DNA from: Clostridia bacterium
GTDB lineage: Bacteria > Bacillota > Clostridia > Oscillospirales > Acutalibacteraceae
Length of the DNA: 10,109 nucleotides
NCBI GenBank assembly: GCA_017425745.1
Contig: JAFOXT010000019.1
Span: 1-10,109, forward strand
Direction: 5' to 3'
A model generated the notes under the pieces. That model saw nothing but the letters and a program-made list of their open reading frames with translations, was not told the origin of the DNA and searched no databases. Both the position numbers and the translations under genes were made by a program. Below are positions 1-5,443 of this stretch, one piece after another; the stretch's first letter is position 1; each line of letters starts with the position of its first letter.

Positions 1-519
1 AATCATAGGAACAATTCTGTCGTTGGTTTCTCTCAGCGAGGATGAATAAACATTTGAAAGAGCGAAAGGAAGAATACCGAGAAGCATAATTTTAAGATAT
101 TCACGGCTGTATGAGGCAACCTGAAGAATATCCTGCTTAGAGCCTTCACCCTGAAGATAAAAGGAAACGAGAGTATCGCCCAAGGTTACAAAAGCGCCTA
201 TACCGAAGGCTGAAAGCAGAAAAGCGGCAATTATTTTGTACTGAATGGTGCTTCTTACACCGTCGCTGTCCTTCTTTCCGAAAAACTGGGATGTAAAAAT
301 TCCCGCGCCTGACATTGCACCGAAAATGCAGAGGTTGAAAACCATCATAATCTGGTTGACAATTGAAACACCTGTCATCTGAAGAGTGCCCACTCTGCCC
401 ACCATAATATTGTCAATCATGCTTACAAAATTGGTTATACCGCTTTGCACCATAATCGGTACGGCAATTGTAAGCATTCTTTTGTAATATGGCATACCGC
501 TTTTAATGTAATCTTTCAC
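1..519 (-). CDS. MATE family efflux transporter, N-terminal part (runs off window start)
   Basis: The minus strand reads open for 173 codons from a GTG at 519-517 to the window edge. The translation begins VKDYIKSGMPYYKRMLTIAV and continues with features typical of MATE (multidrug and toxic compound extrusion) transporters: an N-terminal helix with PIMVQSGITNFVSMIDNIMVG, then a long hydrophobic helix with SGAGIFTSQFFGK, then more membrane segments. These proteins are inner-membrane antiporters that export drugs or metabolites using Na+ or H+ gradients; the substrate cannot be told here. About 450 residues is usual, so only the first third is present. The GTG is preferred because an AGAAGGGA ribosome binding site lies about 10 bases upstream; an in-frame ATG at codon 9 is possible. 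It lies downstream of the 596-982 gene on the same strand, with a perfect TATAAT (589-584) between them but a poor -35. Confidence 0.9.
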   Translation of the reverse strand, partial: MKDYIKSGMPYYKRMLTIAVPIMVQSGITNFVSMIDNIMVGRVGTLQMTGVSIVNQIMMVFNLCIFGAMSGAGIFTSQFFGKKDSDGVRSTIQYKIIAAFLLSAFGIGAFVTLGDTLVSFYLQGEGSKQDILQVASYSREYLKIMLLGILPFALSNVYSSSLRETNDRIVPMI

Positions 520-544
520 TCTTATCTTCCCTTCTTAAAATTAA

Positions 545-573
545 ATCCGGCAATACTTTATGTACCACCGGAT
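545..573 (-). terminator. Weak hairpin between two minus-strand genes
   Basis: Read on the minus strand, ATCCGG (573-568) pairs with CCGGAT (550-545) across a 17-base loop, followed by TTTAATTTTAAG. It could be a weak terminator for the small secreted-protein gene or a structure in the MATE leader. The loop is long and the T run is interrupted, so this is tentative. Confidence 0.25.
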
Positions 574-595
574 AAAATACAGGATTATACTTGAA

Positions 596-982
596 TTAAT
601 CAAAAAAGCCTATTCTGAAAATCTGTCTGAAAAACTGAATAAATGTTTCAAAAGCGTTTTCAAGTGATTCAATAAGTCTTTCAAGGAAACCGGCTGCTGA
701 GTTACTGCCGTCTACAATTTCCTGACCAACGTTTGAAAGGTCATCTTCCCAACCGTTTTCTGAAACAATCTGGCTGATTGTGTCTGTGATATGAGGTTCA
801 GTAGGAATTGATTCTTCTGTGTAAAGAAGGTCGGTACCTGTGGGCTTTGCCTTTGTGGTTTCAGATGCTGAATTGCTGCTTGCAGCGTCGTCTGTTGCGC
901 CAACCATTACAGTTGAGCAAGCAATTACAACTGAAAGAAGAATGCATACTGCATAAACAAAAAATTTCTTGCTGTTTTTCAT
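596..982 (-). CDS. Small secreted acidic protein with amphipathic C-terminus, unknown function
   Basis: This encodes 128 residues, not assigned to a family. Residues 1-29 form a signal peptide: basic start MKNSKKFF, then a hydrophobic core. Cleavage could follow VGA at residue 29; alternatively VIAC (Cys22) fits a weak lipobox, so lipoprotein anchoring is possible. Residues 30-75 are low-complexity, rich in Ser, Thr, Ala and Asp, and look like a flexible linker. The last 33 residues (FLERLIESLENAFETFIQFF and onward, ending in Asp) form a strongly amphipathic, Phe-rich helix that may bind membrane or a partner. I chose the ATG at 982-980 because AAAGGAG lies 9 bases upstream; the longer reading from 1021 starts 13 codons earlier with no ribosome site. 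A strong promoter lies at 1054-1026. Confidence 0.75.
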   Translation of the reverse strand: MKNSKKFFVYAVCILLSVVIACSTVMVGATDDAASSNSASETTKAKPTGTDLLYTEESIPTEPHITDTISQIVSENGWEDDLSNVGQEIVDGSNSAAGFLERLIESLENAFETFIQFFRQIFRIGFFD

Positions 983-1025
983 TTTCTGTTGCTCCTTTGA
1001 TTTATTATTGTTTTTTTCCACGGGT

Positions 1026-1054
1026 ATTATAACAGAAAGTAAACTTTATTGCAA
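1026..1054 (-). promoter_or_regulatory. Housekeeping (SigA-type) promoter of the small secreted protein gene
   Basis: On the minus strand TTGCAA (1054-1049) and a perfect TATAAT (1031-1026) are separated by exactly 17 bases. Transcription would start near 1019, giving a short leader that carries the AAAGGAG site of the 982-start gene. The same TTGCAA-17-TATAAT arrangement recurs at 2333-2361. Confidence 0.8.
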
Positions 1055-1116
1055 GAGTTTTTTTGAATGCAAAATGCAAAGTGCAAAATGCAAAATTATC
1101 GGGTCGCTTTGGAGAA

Positions 1117-1172
1117 ATTAAAGTGGAAAGTTAAAAGTTAAAAGTTGAAATGTGGGGAGCAAAGCTCCGATT
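1117..1172 (+). repeat. Copy A of the RAAAGTT heptamer / GGAGC hairpin repeat
   Basis: ATTAAAGTGG is followed by GAAAGTT-like heptamers, then GTGGGGAGCAAAGCTCCGAT with the perfect stem GGAGC-AAA-GCTCC. It closely matches the left end of the element at 5444-5498 and, less closely, the copies at 4011-4064, 4586-4647, 5591-5652 and 10029-10085. There is no inverted partner nearby, so it is a solo or decayed end. A fragment GGGTCGCTTTGGAG (1101-1114) just before it may be a remnant of another copy. Confidence 0.75.
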
Positions 1173-1201
1173 GTATTTCTGACGAAAACTCAGGGTAACG
1201 C

Positions 1202-1224
1202 GTAGGGGCTGCCATTGGCAGTCC
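1202..1224. repeat. GTAGGGG hairpin repeat, copy 1
   Basis: GTAGGGGCTGCC-ATT-GGCAGTCC forms an 8-bp stem (GGGCTGCC with GGCAGTCC, one G-T pair) and is followed by GCC and six T. A 23-base relative lies at 9891-9913; the few differences fall at paired positions (CTGCC/GGCAG versus CCGCC/GGCGG), so the stem is kept. On the plus strand it could act as an intrinsic terminator, though no plus-strand gene precedes it. Confidence 0.6.
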
Positions 1225-1243
1225 GCCTTTTTTCGACCTCTCC

Positions 1244-1318
1244 GTCACTTCGTGCCACCTTTTCTTCCAAAAACGGGCACCCTTTTGTCACTTCGTGACA
1301 TTTCCCCTAACAGGGGAA
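1244..1318. repeat. GTCACTTCGTG repeat pair and adjoining hairpins
   Basis: GTCACTTCGTG occurs at 1244-1254 and 1287-1297; the second copy forms a GTCAC-TTC-GTGAC stem (1287-1299). A second perfect 7-bp stem, TTCCCCT-AAC-AGGGGAA, follows at 1302-1318. No coding signal is seen. From memory, similar CACTTCGTG/CCCC-GGGG blocks are common intergenic repeats in gut Clostridia. Confidence 0.5.
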
Positions 1319-1528
1319 TTTCCTAAAGGGGACGGCATTATATATCTATGCACTACCTTAAAGTTTCGTCAGTTATTTTGCACTTTGCACTTTGCATTTT
1401 GCATTCTATATAAAGCAGTACGCACACATAAAAGTGCCGCTTCCGGCTATTCTCAGGCGGACTTTCCGCACCGGAAAAACGTACGGCGGAAATTTCTTTA
1501 TATTTTATTTTATGCACATTTTATCTCG

Positions 1529-1558
1529 TTGACATTGACCTTGAAGCTGTGTTAAAAT
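1529..1558 (+). promoter_or_regulatory. Promoter of the MTA/SAH nucleosidase gene (extended -10)
   Basis: A perfect -35 TTGACA (1529-1534) is followed after 18 bases by TAAAAT (1553-1558), with an extended -10 TG at 1550-1551. Transcription would start near 1565. That leaves only about 9 bases before the GTG at 1574 but 30 before the ATG at 1595, which argues for the ATG start. Confidence 0.7.
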
Positions 1559-1594
1559 TATGGGGTAAAAACTGTGAAAGGAACGAAAAATCTA

Positions 1595-2302
1595 ATGGAA
1601 AAAATTATTGGACTTATTTTTGCTGACGAAATGGAATACGCTCCCTATCTTGACTGGGCAAAGGAAAACGGCGCAGTGGAGGAAAGAAAGCACGGCAACG
1701 ATTATGCCGTTACCTACCTTAAGGACGGCGAAAATTCACTTAAGCTTGTTGCAGTAAAATGCGGCATAGGTAAATCAAACGCAGCCTCTGCAGCTGCATA
1801 CCTTATCGGTGAGGATAAGGCAGATTATATTCTCAACGCAGGTCTTTCAGGTGCTGTTTCACGCCTTAAAAGAGAGGATATGGTTGCAGCTACAAGCCAT
1901 ATAGAATGTGACTTTGACCTTACTGCAATCGGCTATGCACCCGGTGTAAAGGCTGACAAGCAGAAATATTTATACAAAGCAGACGAAACCCTTCTTTCCC
2001 TGGCACTCCAGAGCGACGGAATTATTGCCGCACCCACAGGTACAGGCGACATTTTCCTTACAGATAAGGTGAAGAAGGAATTCTACAGAGAAACATTTGA
2101 AATTGAAGCCTTTGATATGGAAACAGCCGCAATTGCTTCTGTTTGCGACAAGTCAGAAATCCCCTTCCTTTCTCTCAGAAAAATCAGTGATGACGCTGAT
2201 GACAGCTCAGTTGAGGACTACCGTGAAATGAACAACAGAAAGGAAAGCTGTCTTACAGAGCTTCTTGTTCATATTTTGGAAAGACTTATCAAGAAATTGT
2301 AA
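1595..2302 (+). CDS. 5'-methylthioadenosine/S-adenosylhomocysteine nucleosidase family protein
   Basis: This 235-residue cytosolic protein belongs to the PNP/UDP phosphorylase superfamily. The likely reaction is hydrolysis of the N-glycosidic bond of MTA and S-adenosylhomocysteine, releasing adenine, in methionine salvage and the activated methyl cycle. Visible signatures: GLIFADEMEY with Glu14 at the place of the catalytic acid Glu12 of E. coli MTAN; CGIGKSNAASAAA (56-68); NAGLSGAV (81-88) for the usual NTGSAGG; DMETAAIA with Glu176 (E. coli Glu174); and RKISDDADDSS with Asp199 (E. coli Asp197). The catalytic set is therefore present, while the glycine-rich loop departs from the classical enzyme, so specificity could differ (for example futalosine or another nucleoside). 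The ATG at 1595 is chosen over a GTG at 1574 from promoter position and an AAAGGAA site at 1577-1583. It appears monocistronic. Confidence 0.82.
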   Translation: MEKIIGLIFADEMEYAPYLDWAKENGAVEERKHGNDYAVTYLKDGENSLKLVAVKCGIGKSNAASAAAYLIGEDKADYILNAGLSGAVSRLKREDMVAATSHIECDFDLTAIGYAPGVKADKQKYLYKADETLLSLALQSDGIIAAPTGTGDIFLTDKVKKEFYRETFEIEAFDMETAAIASVCDKSEIPFLSLRKISDDADDSSVEDYREMNNRKESCLTELLVHILERLIKKL

Positions 2303-2332
2303 ATAAAAAGGCTAAAAATAAGGCTTTTCATC

Positions 2333-2361
2333 TTGCAAAAAAAATAAAAGAAGAGTATAAT
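2333..2361 (+). promoter_or_regulatory. Promoter of the PHP / 190-aa protein operon
   Basis: TTGCAA (2333-2338) and a perfect TATAAT (2356-2361) lie 17 bases apart. The start would be near 2368, giving a leader of about 100 bases. The leader holds a small hairpin, AGACC-TTATTTT-GGTCT, close to 2391-2400, of unknown meaning. Confidence 0.75.
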
Positions 2362-2469
2362 CAAAGGTAGTATAGAGTAGTAGACCTTATTTTGGTCTTA
2401 AAACGGAAAAACACTTTAAAAAGACTCAGAAAAATCTTTGAAAGGTAAGTTAAAAAAGGAAACGGGGAA

Positions 2470-3345
2470 TTGATTTTGAAAGCAGATTTACACATTCACA
2501 CAAAACTTTCCGACGGTACTGTAGGTATTGACGACATTGTCATCTTAGCAAAAAATGCAGGTGTAACAACAATTTCAATTACTGACCACGACTGTCTTGC
2601 CGGTACTGTAAGAGCAGAAATGATAGGCAACAGATACGGTGTCAATGTTATACCCGGTGTTGAATTTTCTGCAACTGACAGCAAGAGAAAATCAAAGGTA
2701 CATATTCTTTGCTATCTGCCCGATAAGCCGGAAAGACTTGAAGGCCTTTGCAAAAGCAACTCGCTTCTCAGAAAGAGAGCCGGCGTGATTATGCTTAAAA
2801 AGGTGGCAAACAAATTCCCCATCAGTGAAGACTTTATTCTCAGAAATGCACAGGGCTCCACAAACATTTTCAAGCAGCACATTCTTAAGGCGCTTATGGA
2901 ATGCGGCTACACCACAGAAATTTTCGGTGATCTTCACAAAAAGCTTTTCAGCAAGGATTCACCGATGAATGTTTCAATGGATCCTACATATCCCGAGCCT
3001 CAGGAAATTATTGAAGCAATTCACGAGGCAGGCGGTATTGCAATTCTTGCCCATCCCGGCTTCTATAACAATTTTGAGCTTTTTGAAGAGCTTATTCCCC
3101 TTGGCCTTGACGGTGTTGAGGTATGGCATCCCGAAAACTCAGAAGAAGAACAGGAAGCACTTATTAAAATTGCAAAGAAGCACGGTCTGCTTATGACCGG
3201 CGGCAGCGACTTCCACGGCGGTTTCAACGCTTATCCGCTTAAAATCGGTGAATACGGCCCGCCCGAGGACGCTCTCAGTCAGCTTCTTTCATATAAAGCC
3301 AAAAAACGCAGAAAGCGCAACAAGGCTTCAGCTGAAGAGAAATAA
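2470..3345 (+). CDS. PHP-domain phosphoesterase (YciV / RNase AM-like)
   Basis: This 291-residue cytosolic metal-dependent hydrolase carries the complete PHP metal site: DLHIHTKLSDG (His8, His10, Asp15), ITDHD (Asp39, His40), PGVEF (Glu65), VHILCY (His78), LAHPGF (His195) and GGSDFHG (Asp247, His249). Length, the helical insert (about 95-170) and order of motifs fit the YciV family, whose members hydrolyse nucleoside 3',5'-bisphosphates or trim short 5' ends of RNA. Substrate is inferred from family only. The C-terminus (KAKKRRKRNK, about 277-286) is very basic, which would suit nucleic-acid binding. Start: TTG at 2470 with AAAAGGA ending 9 bases upstream; TTG at 2476 with GGGG 8 bases upstream is nearly as good. 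The gene leads a two-gene operon with 3376-3948, 30 bases downstream. Confidence 0.85.
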   Translation: MILKADLHIHTKLSDGTVGIDDIVILAKNAGVTTISITDHDCLAGTVRAEMIGNRYGVNVIPGVEFSATDSKRKSKVHILCYLPDKPERLEGLCKSNSLLRKRAGVIMLKKVANKFPISEDFILRNAQGSTNIFKQHILKALMECGYTTEIFGDLHKKLFSKDSPMNVSMDPTYPEPQEIIEAIHEAGGIAILAHPGFYNNFELFEELIPLGLDGVEVWHPENSEEEQEALIKIAKKHGLLMTGGSDFHGGFNAYPLKIGEYGPPEDALSQLLSYKAKKRRKRNKASAEEK

Positions 3346-3375
3346 GAAAGGACCGGTTTTCCGGAGTACAGAAAT

Positions 3376-3948
3376 ATGAGCGAAAACGACGTAAAGATTT
3401 ATAAATCAAAAAACGAGCTTGACCAGAGCTCAGCCGAAATTTCAAGAACCCTTGATGAGGTTATGACTCACAGAATCAACGGAAATATTGATAAAGCAAG
3501 AAAGCTCGGCGAAATTCTTGCAACAATTACTCCTAAGGGTGATGACGGCATAATTGTTAATCTTAAGGATCACCTTGCCCCCAGATATTTCACATCAGAT
3601 ATTCTTTATCAGATGAAGGTGCTTCTTGTTTTTGCCTGCGAAACTGTACTTCAGTTTGAAATTCCCGTTTCAATTGTAACAACAACGGCAATTGCCACAA
3701 TGTATGAAAACATTGAAAAGAAATCCCCCGGCTTCTATGATAACCTTAAAAACGGTGCAGCCTTCACCTTTTATTATCTTGCAGTTCAGAAGGGCGGAAA
3801 TCTTTCAGAAAACATCGGCGAGGCTTTTGCAATGCTTTGTTCCGTAAAAAATAAGGACGGCTTTGTTGAAGCAGGAAAAACAGTCTGGAACCTTGCCGTT
3901 GATATTATTGAAAAAGAAATCGAAAAGGCCGATTTCAAATACATCTGA
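3376..3948 (+). CDS. Conserved-looking 190-aa helical protein, unknown function
   Basis: I do not recognise this family. The 190-residue product has no signal peptide and no convincing membrane segment, although residues about 94-110 (FEIPVSIVTTTAIATMY) are fairly hydrophobic and probably form a buried helix. Predicted secondary structure by eye is mostly helical: an N-terminal charged region (1-50), a central core with many Ala, Phe and Leu, and a C-terminal Glu/Lys-rich helix (DIIEKEIEKADFKYI). No catalytic motif stands out. GGAG lies 9 bases before the ATG, and a short CCGG-TTTT-CCGG hairpin partly covers this site. It sits 30 bases after the PHP gene and directly before an intrinsic terminator, so it is the last gene of that operon and may work with the phosphoesterase. 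Codon use matches its neighbours. Confidence 0.8.
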   Translation: MSENDVKIYKSKNELDQSSAEISRTLDEVMTHRINGNIDKARKLGEILATITPKGDDGIIVNLKDHLAPRYFTSDILYQMKVLLVFACETVLQFEIPVSIVTTTAIATMYENIEKKSPGFYDNLKNGAAFTFYYLAVQKGGNLSENIGEAFAMLCSVKNKDGFVEAGKTVWNLAVDIIEKEIEKADFKYI

Positions 3949-3952
3949 TTTT

Positions 3953-3979
3953 AAAAAGCGGCCACAAAGGTCGCTTTTT
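3953..3979 (+). terminator. Intrinsic terminator of the PHP / 190-aa operon
   Basis: AAAAAGCGGCC (3953-3963) pairs with GGTCGCTTTTT (3969-3979) over the loop ACAAA, with one G-T pair, giving an 11-bp stem ending in a T run. It begins 5 bases after the stop codon. The A-rich left arm could also serve the opposite strand. Confidence 0.85.
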
Positions 3980-4007
3980 GTAATTTACTCGCAGAGTAAA
4001 TTACAAA
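3977..4007. repeat. Perfect 14-bp palindrome overlapping the terminator tail
   Basis: TTTGTAATTTACTC (3977-3990), loop GCA, and GAGTAAATTACAAA (3994-4007) form a perfect 14-bp stem. It shares three bases with the terminator arm, so both hairpins cannot form fully at once. It abuts the inverted-repeat element starting at 4009 and may be a separate small palindromic repeat or its insertion site. Confidence 0.7.
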
Positions 4008-4010
4008 TAT

Positions 4011-4064
4011 GAAAGTTGAAAGTTAAAAGTTGAAATAAGGGTCGCTCCGCTCCGATTTTATCCG
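4011..4064 (+). repeat. Copy B: left inverted arm of the cargo element
   Basis: Heptamers GAAAGTT, GAAAGTT, AAAAGTT are followed by GAAATAAGGGTCGCTCCGCT and CCGATTTTATCCG. It is the inverse of 4586-4647 with a single base change in the GTCGCT-CGCTCC part and a different order of G/A heptamers. Confidence 0.85.
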
Positions 4065-4156
4065 GGTTAAAGATGTTCAGAAATTTTAATTATATTCAGC
4101 CGTGATAGTTCAGATGAAGCGGTCGGTGAGAACAAAGAAAAAGAAAGGTAAAAGCA

Positions 4157-4528
4157 ATGAAAAATAATATAGCTAAAGAAAAAAGTATAAAGTTTGCTAT
4201 AAGAATAATTAACCTTTATAAATATCTTACCGAAGAGAAAAAGGAATTTATAATATCAAAGCAACTGCTCAGAAGCGGAACAAGCATAGGTTCAAATATT
4301 GCAGAAAGCGAATGTGCTATGAGCTCAAAGGATTTTCTTGCAAAAATATATATTGCTCTCAAAGAAAGCAATGAAACTTTATATTGGCTGGAGTTTCTTT
4401 ATGAAACTGAATACCTTAGCGAAAAAGAATACAATTCAGTAAAAAGCGATTGTCTGGAGCTTAAAAAAATATTAATGGCAACAACAAAAACAATGTGCGA
4501 AGCAACCGATACAAATGAATGCTGTTAA
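4157..4528 (+). CDS. Four-helix-bundle protein, S23 / 23S rRNA intervening-sequence protein family
   Basis: This 123-residue protein matches the four helix bundle family first described from open frames within 23S rRNA intervening sequences. The signature lies at 36-50 (QLLRSGTSIGSNIAE), with a helix containing SSKDFLAKIYIALKESNE (56-73), then TLYWLEFL (74-81) and a C-terminal helix. Family members are small basic pentamer-forming proteins related in fold to Avd of diversity-generating retroelements; the molecular role outside rRNA is unknown. Here no rRNA and no reverse transcriptase are nearby; instead the gene is the only cargo between inverted repeats at 4011-4064 and 4586-4647. Ile codons are mostly ATA (9 of 12 by my count), while neighbours use ATT/ATC, which suggests separate origin. 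GAAAGG lies 8 bases before the ATG. Confidence 0.88.
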   Translation: MKNNIAKEKSIKFAIRIINLYKYLTEEKKEFIISKQLLRSGTSIGSNIAESECAMSSKDFLAKIYIALKESNETLYWLEFLYETEYLSEKEYNSVKSDCLELKKILMATTKTMCEATDTNECC

Positions 4529-4585
4529 CAATTTCTGTTGATTTAATTTGGCGGTATGAATTAAACTATTTTGACTGTATGAAGG

Positions 4586-4647
4586 CGGATAAAATCGGAG
4601 CGAAGCGACCCTTATTTCAACTTTCAACTTTTAACTTTCCACTTTAA
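4586..4647 (-). repeat. Copy C: right inverted arm of the cargo element
   Basis: Read on the minus strand: TTAAAGTGG, then GAAAGTT, AAAAGTT, GAAAGTT, GAAATAAGGGTCGCTTCGCT and CCGATTTTATCCG. Compared with copy B it keeps the complete outer tip TTAAAGTGG, identical to the tips of the 5444-5652 element. Confidence 0.85.
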
Positions 4648-4667
4648 ATGAAAAAGGAGAAAAAACT

Positions 4668-5018
4668 ATGACAGTAAACGACATTAAAGAAATTCTTGAA
4701 GCAGAAATTATCTGCCGTGATGACCTTCTTCAGAAAGAAGTAAACTCAGCTTGCGGCAGTGATATGATGAGCGACGTGCTTGCTTTTGTAAAAGAGCAGG
4801 CTGTACTTCTTACGGGTCTTGTTAACCCTCAGGTTGTAAGAACTGCAGAAATGATGGATATGCACTGCATCGTTTTTGTAAGAGGCAAAAGACCTACTCT
4901 TGATATGATTGAAATGGCTGAGGACAGAGATATGGTTATGCTTTGTACTGAGCTTGAAATGTTTACTTCCTGCGGCAGACTTTATGAAAACGGTCTCAGA
5001 GGAGGAAGCGGAAAATGA
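4668..5018 (+). CDS. DRTGG-domain protein, first gene of the hydrogenase-linked operon
   Basis: This 116-residue soluble protein is assigned to the DRTGG domain family from its sequence pattern and setting. Characteristic parts are VNSACGSDMMSDVLAF (25-40), the central LLTGLVNPQVVRTAEMMDM (47-65), and CIVFVRGKRPTLDMIEMAE (67-85), an alternating beta/alpha layout. DRTGG domains resemble CBS-pair-associated regulatory domains and probably bind a nucleotide or another small ligand; no enzyme function is known. A second, diverged copy is encoded at 6989-7315, flanking the hydrogenase gene. AAAAAGGAG lies 8 bases before the ATG. The stop overlaps the next start (ATGA at 5015-5018), indicating translational coupling to the HATPase. 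No clear promoter is seen between 4529 and 4667, so transcription may start inside the repeat element or upstream. Confidence 0.8.
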   Translation: MTVNDIKEILEAEIICRDDLLQKEVNSACGSDMMSDVLAFVKEQAVLLTGLVNPQVVRTAEMMDMHCIVFVRGKRPTLDMIEMAEDRDMVMLCTELEMFTSCGRLYENGLRGGSGK

Positions 5019-5440
5019 GTGAGAGCATCAGACTGCACTACGATGTGCCGGGTGATGACTTTACCAGAGCCGGAGCAGCCTCCGGTGATGTTAAGCGCAC
5101 ACTGAAACAGCTGGGAGTCTCACCGAATGTTATAAGAAATGTGGCAATTGCCATGTATGAAGGCGAAATTAATATGGTTATCCATGCAGGCGGCGGAGAA
5201 ATAGATGTTGAAATAACTGAGGATAAAATCAATATGATTCTTTCCGATAAGGGCCCCGGTATTGAAGACATTGAGCTTGCTATGAAAGAGGGCTATTCAA
5301 CTGCGCCCGATAATATCCGTTCACTTGGCTTTGGTGCCGGTATGGGTCTTCCCAACATAAAAAAATATAGCGACACATTTGAAATTGAAACAGAAGTAGG
5401 CGTTGGAACAACGCTTAAGCTTGCGGTACTTATTGAATAA
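5015..5440 (+). CDS. HATPase-domain protein, anti-sigma factor / RsbT-RsbW-type serine kinase family
   Basis: This 141-residue protein is a stand-alone GHKL ATP-binding domain. The N box is AIAMYEGEINMVIHAGGG (44-61; Glu49, Asn53, His57), the G1 box is DKGPGIED (78-85) and the glycine-rich lid is GFGAGMGLPNIKKYSD (105-120). Such single-domain proteins include anti-sigma factors and stressosome kinases (RsbW, SpoIIAB, RsbT) that phosphorylate STAS-domain partners or bind sigma factors. The GFGAGMGLP lid and short length fit RsbT-like members best. No STAS protein, sigma factor or PP2C phosphatase is encoded in this window, so its partner must be elsewhere or be one of the operon products. It overlaps the DRTGG gene by 4 bases and is separated from the hydrogenase gene by a 209-bp repeat element. 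Confidence 0.88.
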   Translation: MSESIRLHYDVPGDDFTRAGAASGDVKRTLKQLGVSPNVIRNVAIAMYEGEINMVIHAGGGEIDVEITEDKINMILSDKGPGIEDIELAMKEGYSTAPDNIRSLGFGAGMGLPNIKKYSDTFEIETEVGVGTTLKLAVLIE

Positions 5441-5443
5441 AGT

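Larger units (their letters stand above)
1065..1406. repeat. 342-bp non-coding unit bounded by 31-bp inverted heptamer arrays
   Basis: The left end (1065-1095) reads GAATGC followed by AAAATGC, AAAGTGC, AAAATGC and AAAA; the right end (1376-1406) is its reverse complement with one mismatch. The interior has no credible gene. It contains a copy of the RAAAGTT/GGAGC repeat (1117-1172), a GTAGGGG hairpin (1202-1224) and a cluster of GTCACTTCGTG hairpins (1244-1318). This looks like nested insertions of small repeat elements in one intergenic region. A read-through frame at 1295-1555 crosses the right inverted repeat and is not considered a gene. Whether the unit moved as a whole cannot be told, since no target duplication is evident. 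Confidence 0.7.
4009..4647. mobile_element. Inverted-repeat-bounded element with four-helix-bundle (S23-like) cargo gene
   Basis: Two inverted arms (4011-4064 and 4586-4647) enclose a single gene. From AAGTTGAAATAAGGGTCGCT to CCGATTTTATCCG they match with one mismatch; the outer parts are RAAAGTT heptamers. The right tip ends CCACTTTAA as in the 5444-5652 element; the left tip lacks that end. The inner right flank TTGGCGGTATGAATTAAA (4548-4565) resembles TGGCGGAATGAATATAAA in the decayed copy at 9984-10085, tying the three into one family. The right end stops 4 bases before the ribosome binding site of the next gene. No transposase is present, so mobility would have to be supplied in trans or be mediated by RNA or replication. 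Mobility is inferred, not shown. Confidence 0.6.

Noticed and set aside
1295..1555. 86-codon plus-strand open frame
   Set aside because: It runs through the CACTTCGTG hairpins and the right heptamer inverted repeat, has no ribosome site, and overlaps the nucleosidase promoter.
2303..2332. Terminator after the nucleosidase gene (AAGGCT ... AAGGCT)
   Set aside because: The two AAGGCT units are direct, not inverted, so only an A-T-rich AAAAG/CTTTT stem is possible.
4011..4064. CRISPR array from repeated heptamers and related copies
   Set aside because: Units are 7 bases with no spacers of uniform length, copies occur in inverted pairs, and no cas gene is present.
4157..4528. Avd-like accessory gene of a diversity-generating retroelement
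   Set aside because: The fold family is related, but there is no reverse transcriptase, template repeat or variable repeat in the window.
4571..4595. Promoter for the hydrogenase operon (TTGACT ... TAAAAT)
   Set aside because: The spacer is only 13 bases, too short for a SigA-type promoter; no better candidate was found before 4668.
4009..4647. 23S rRNA intervening sequence
   Set aside because: Flanking sequence is protein-coding on both sides; no rRNA sequence is present.
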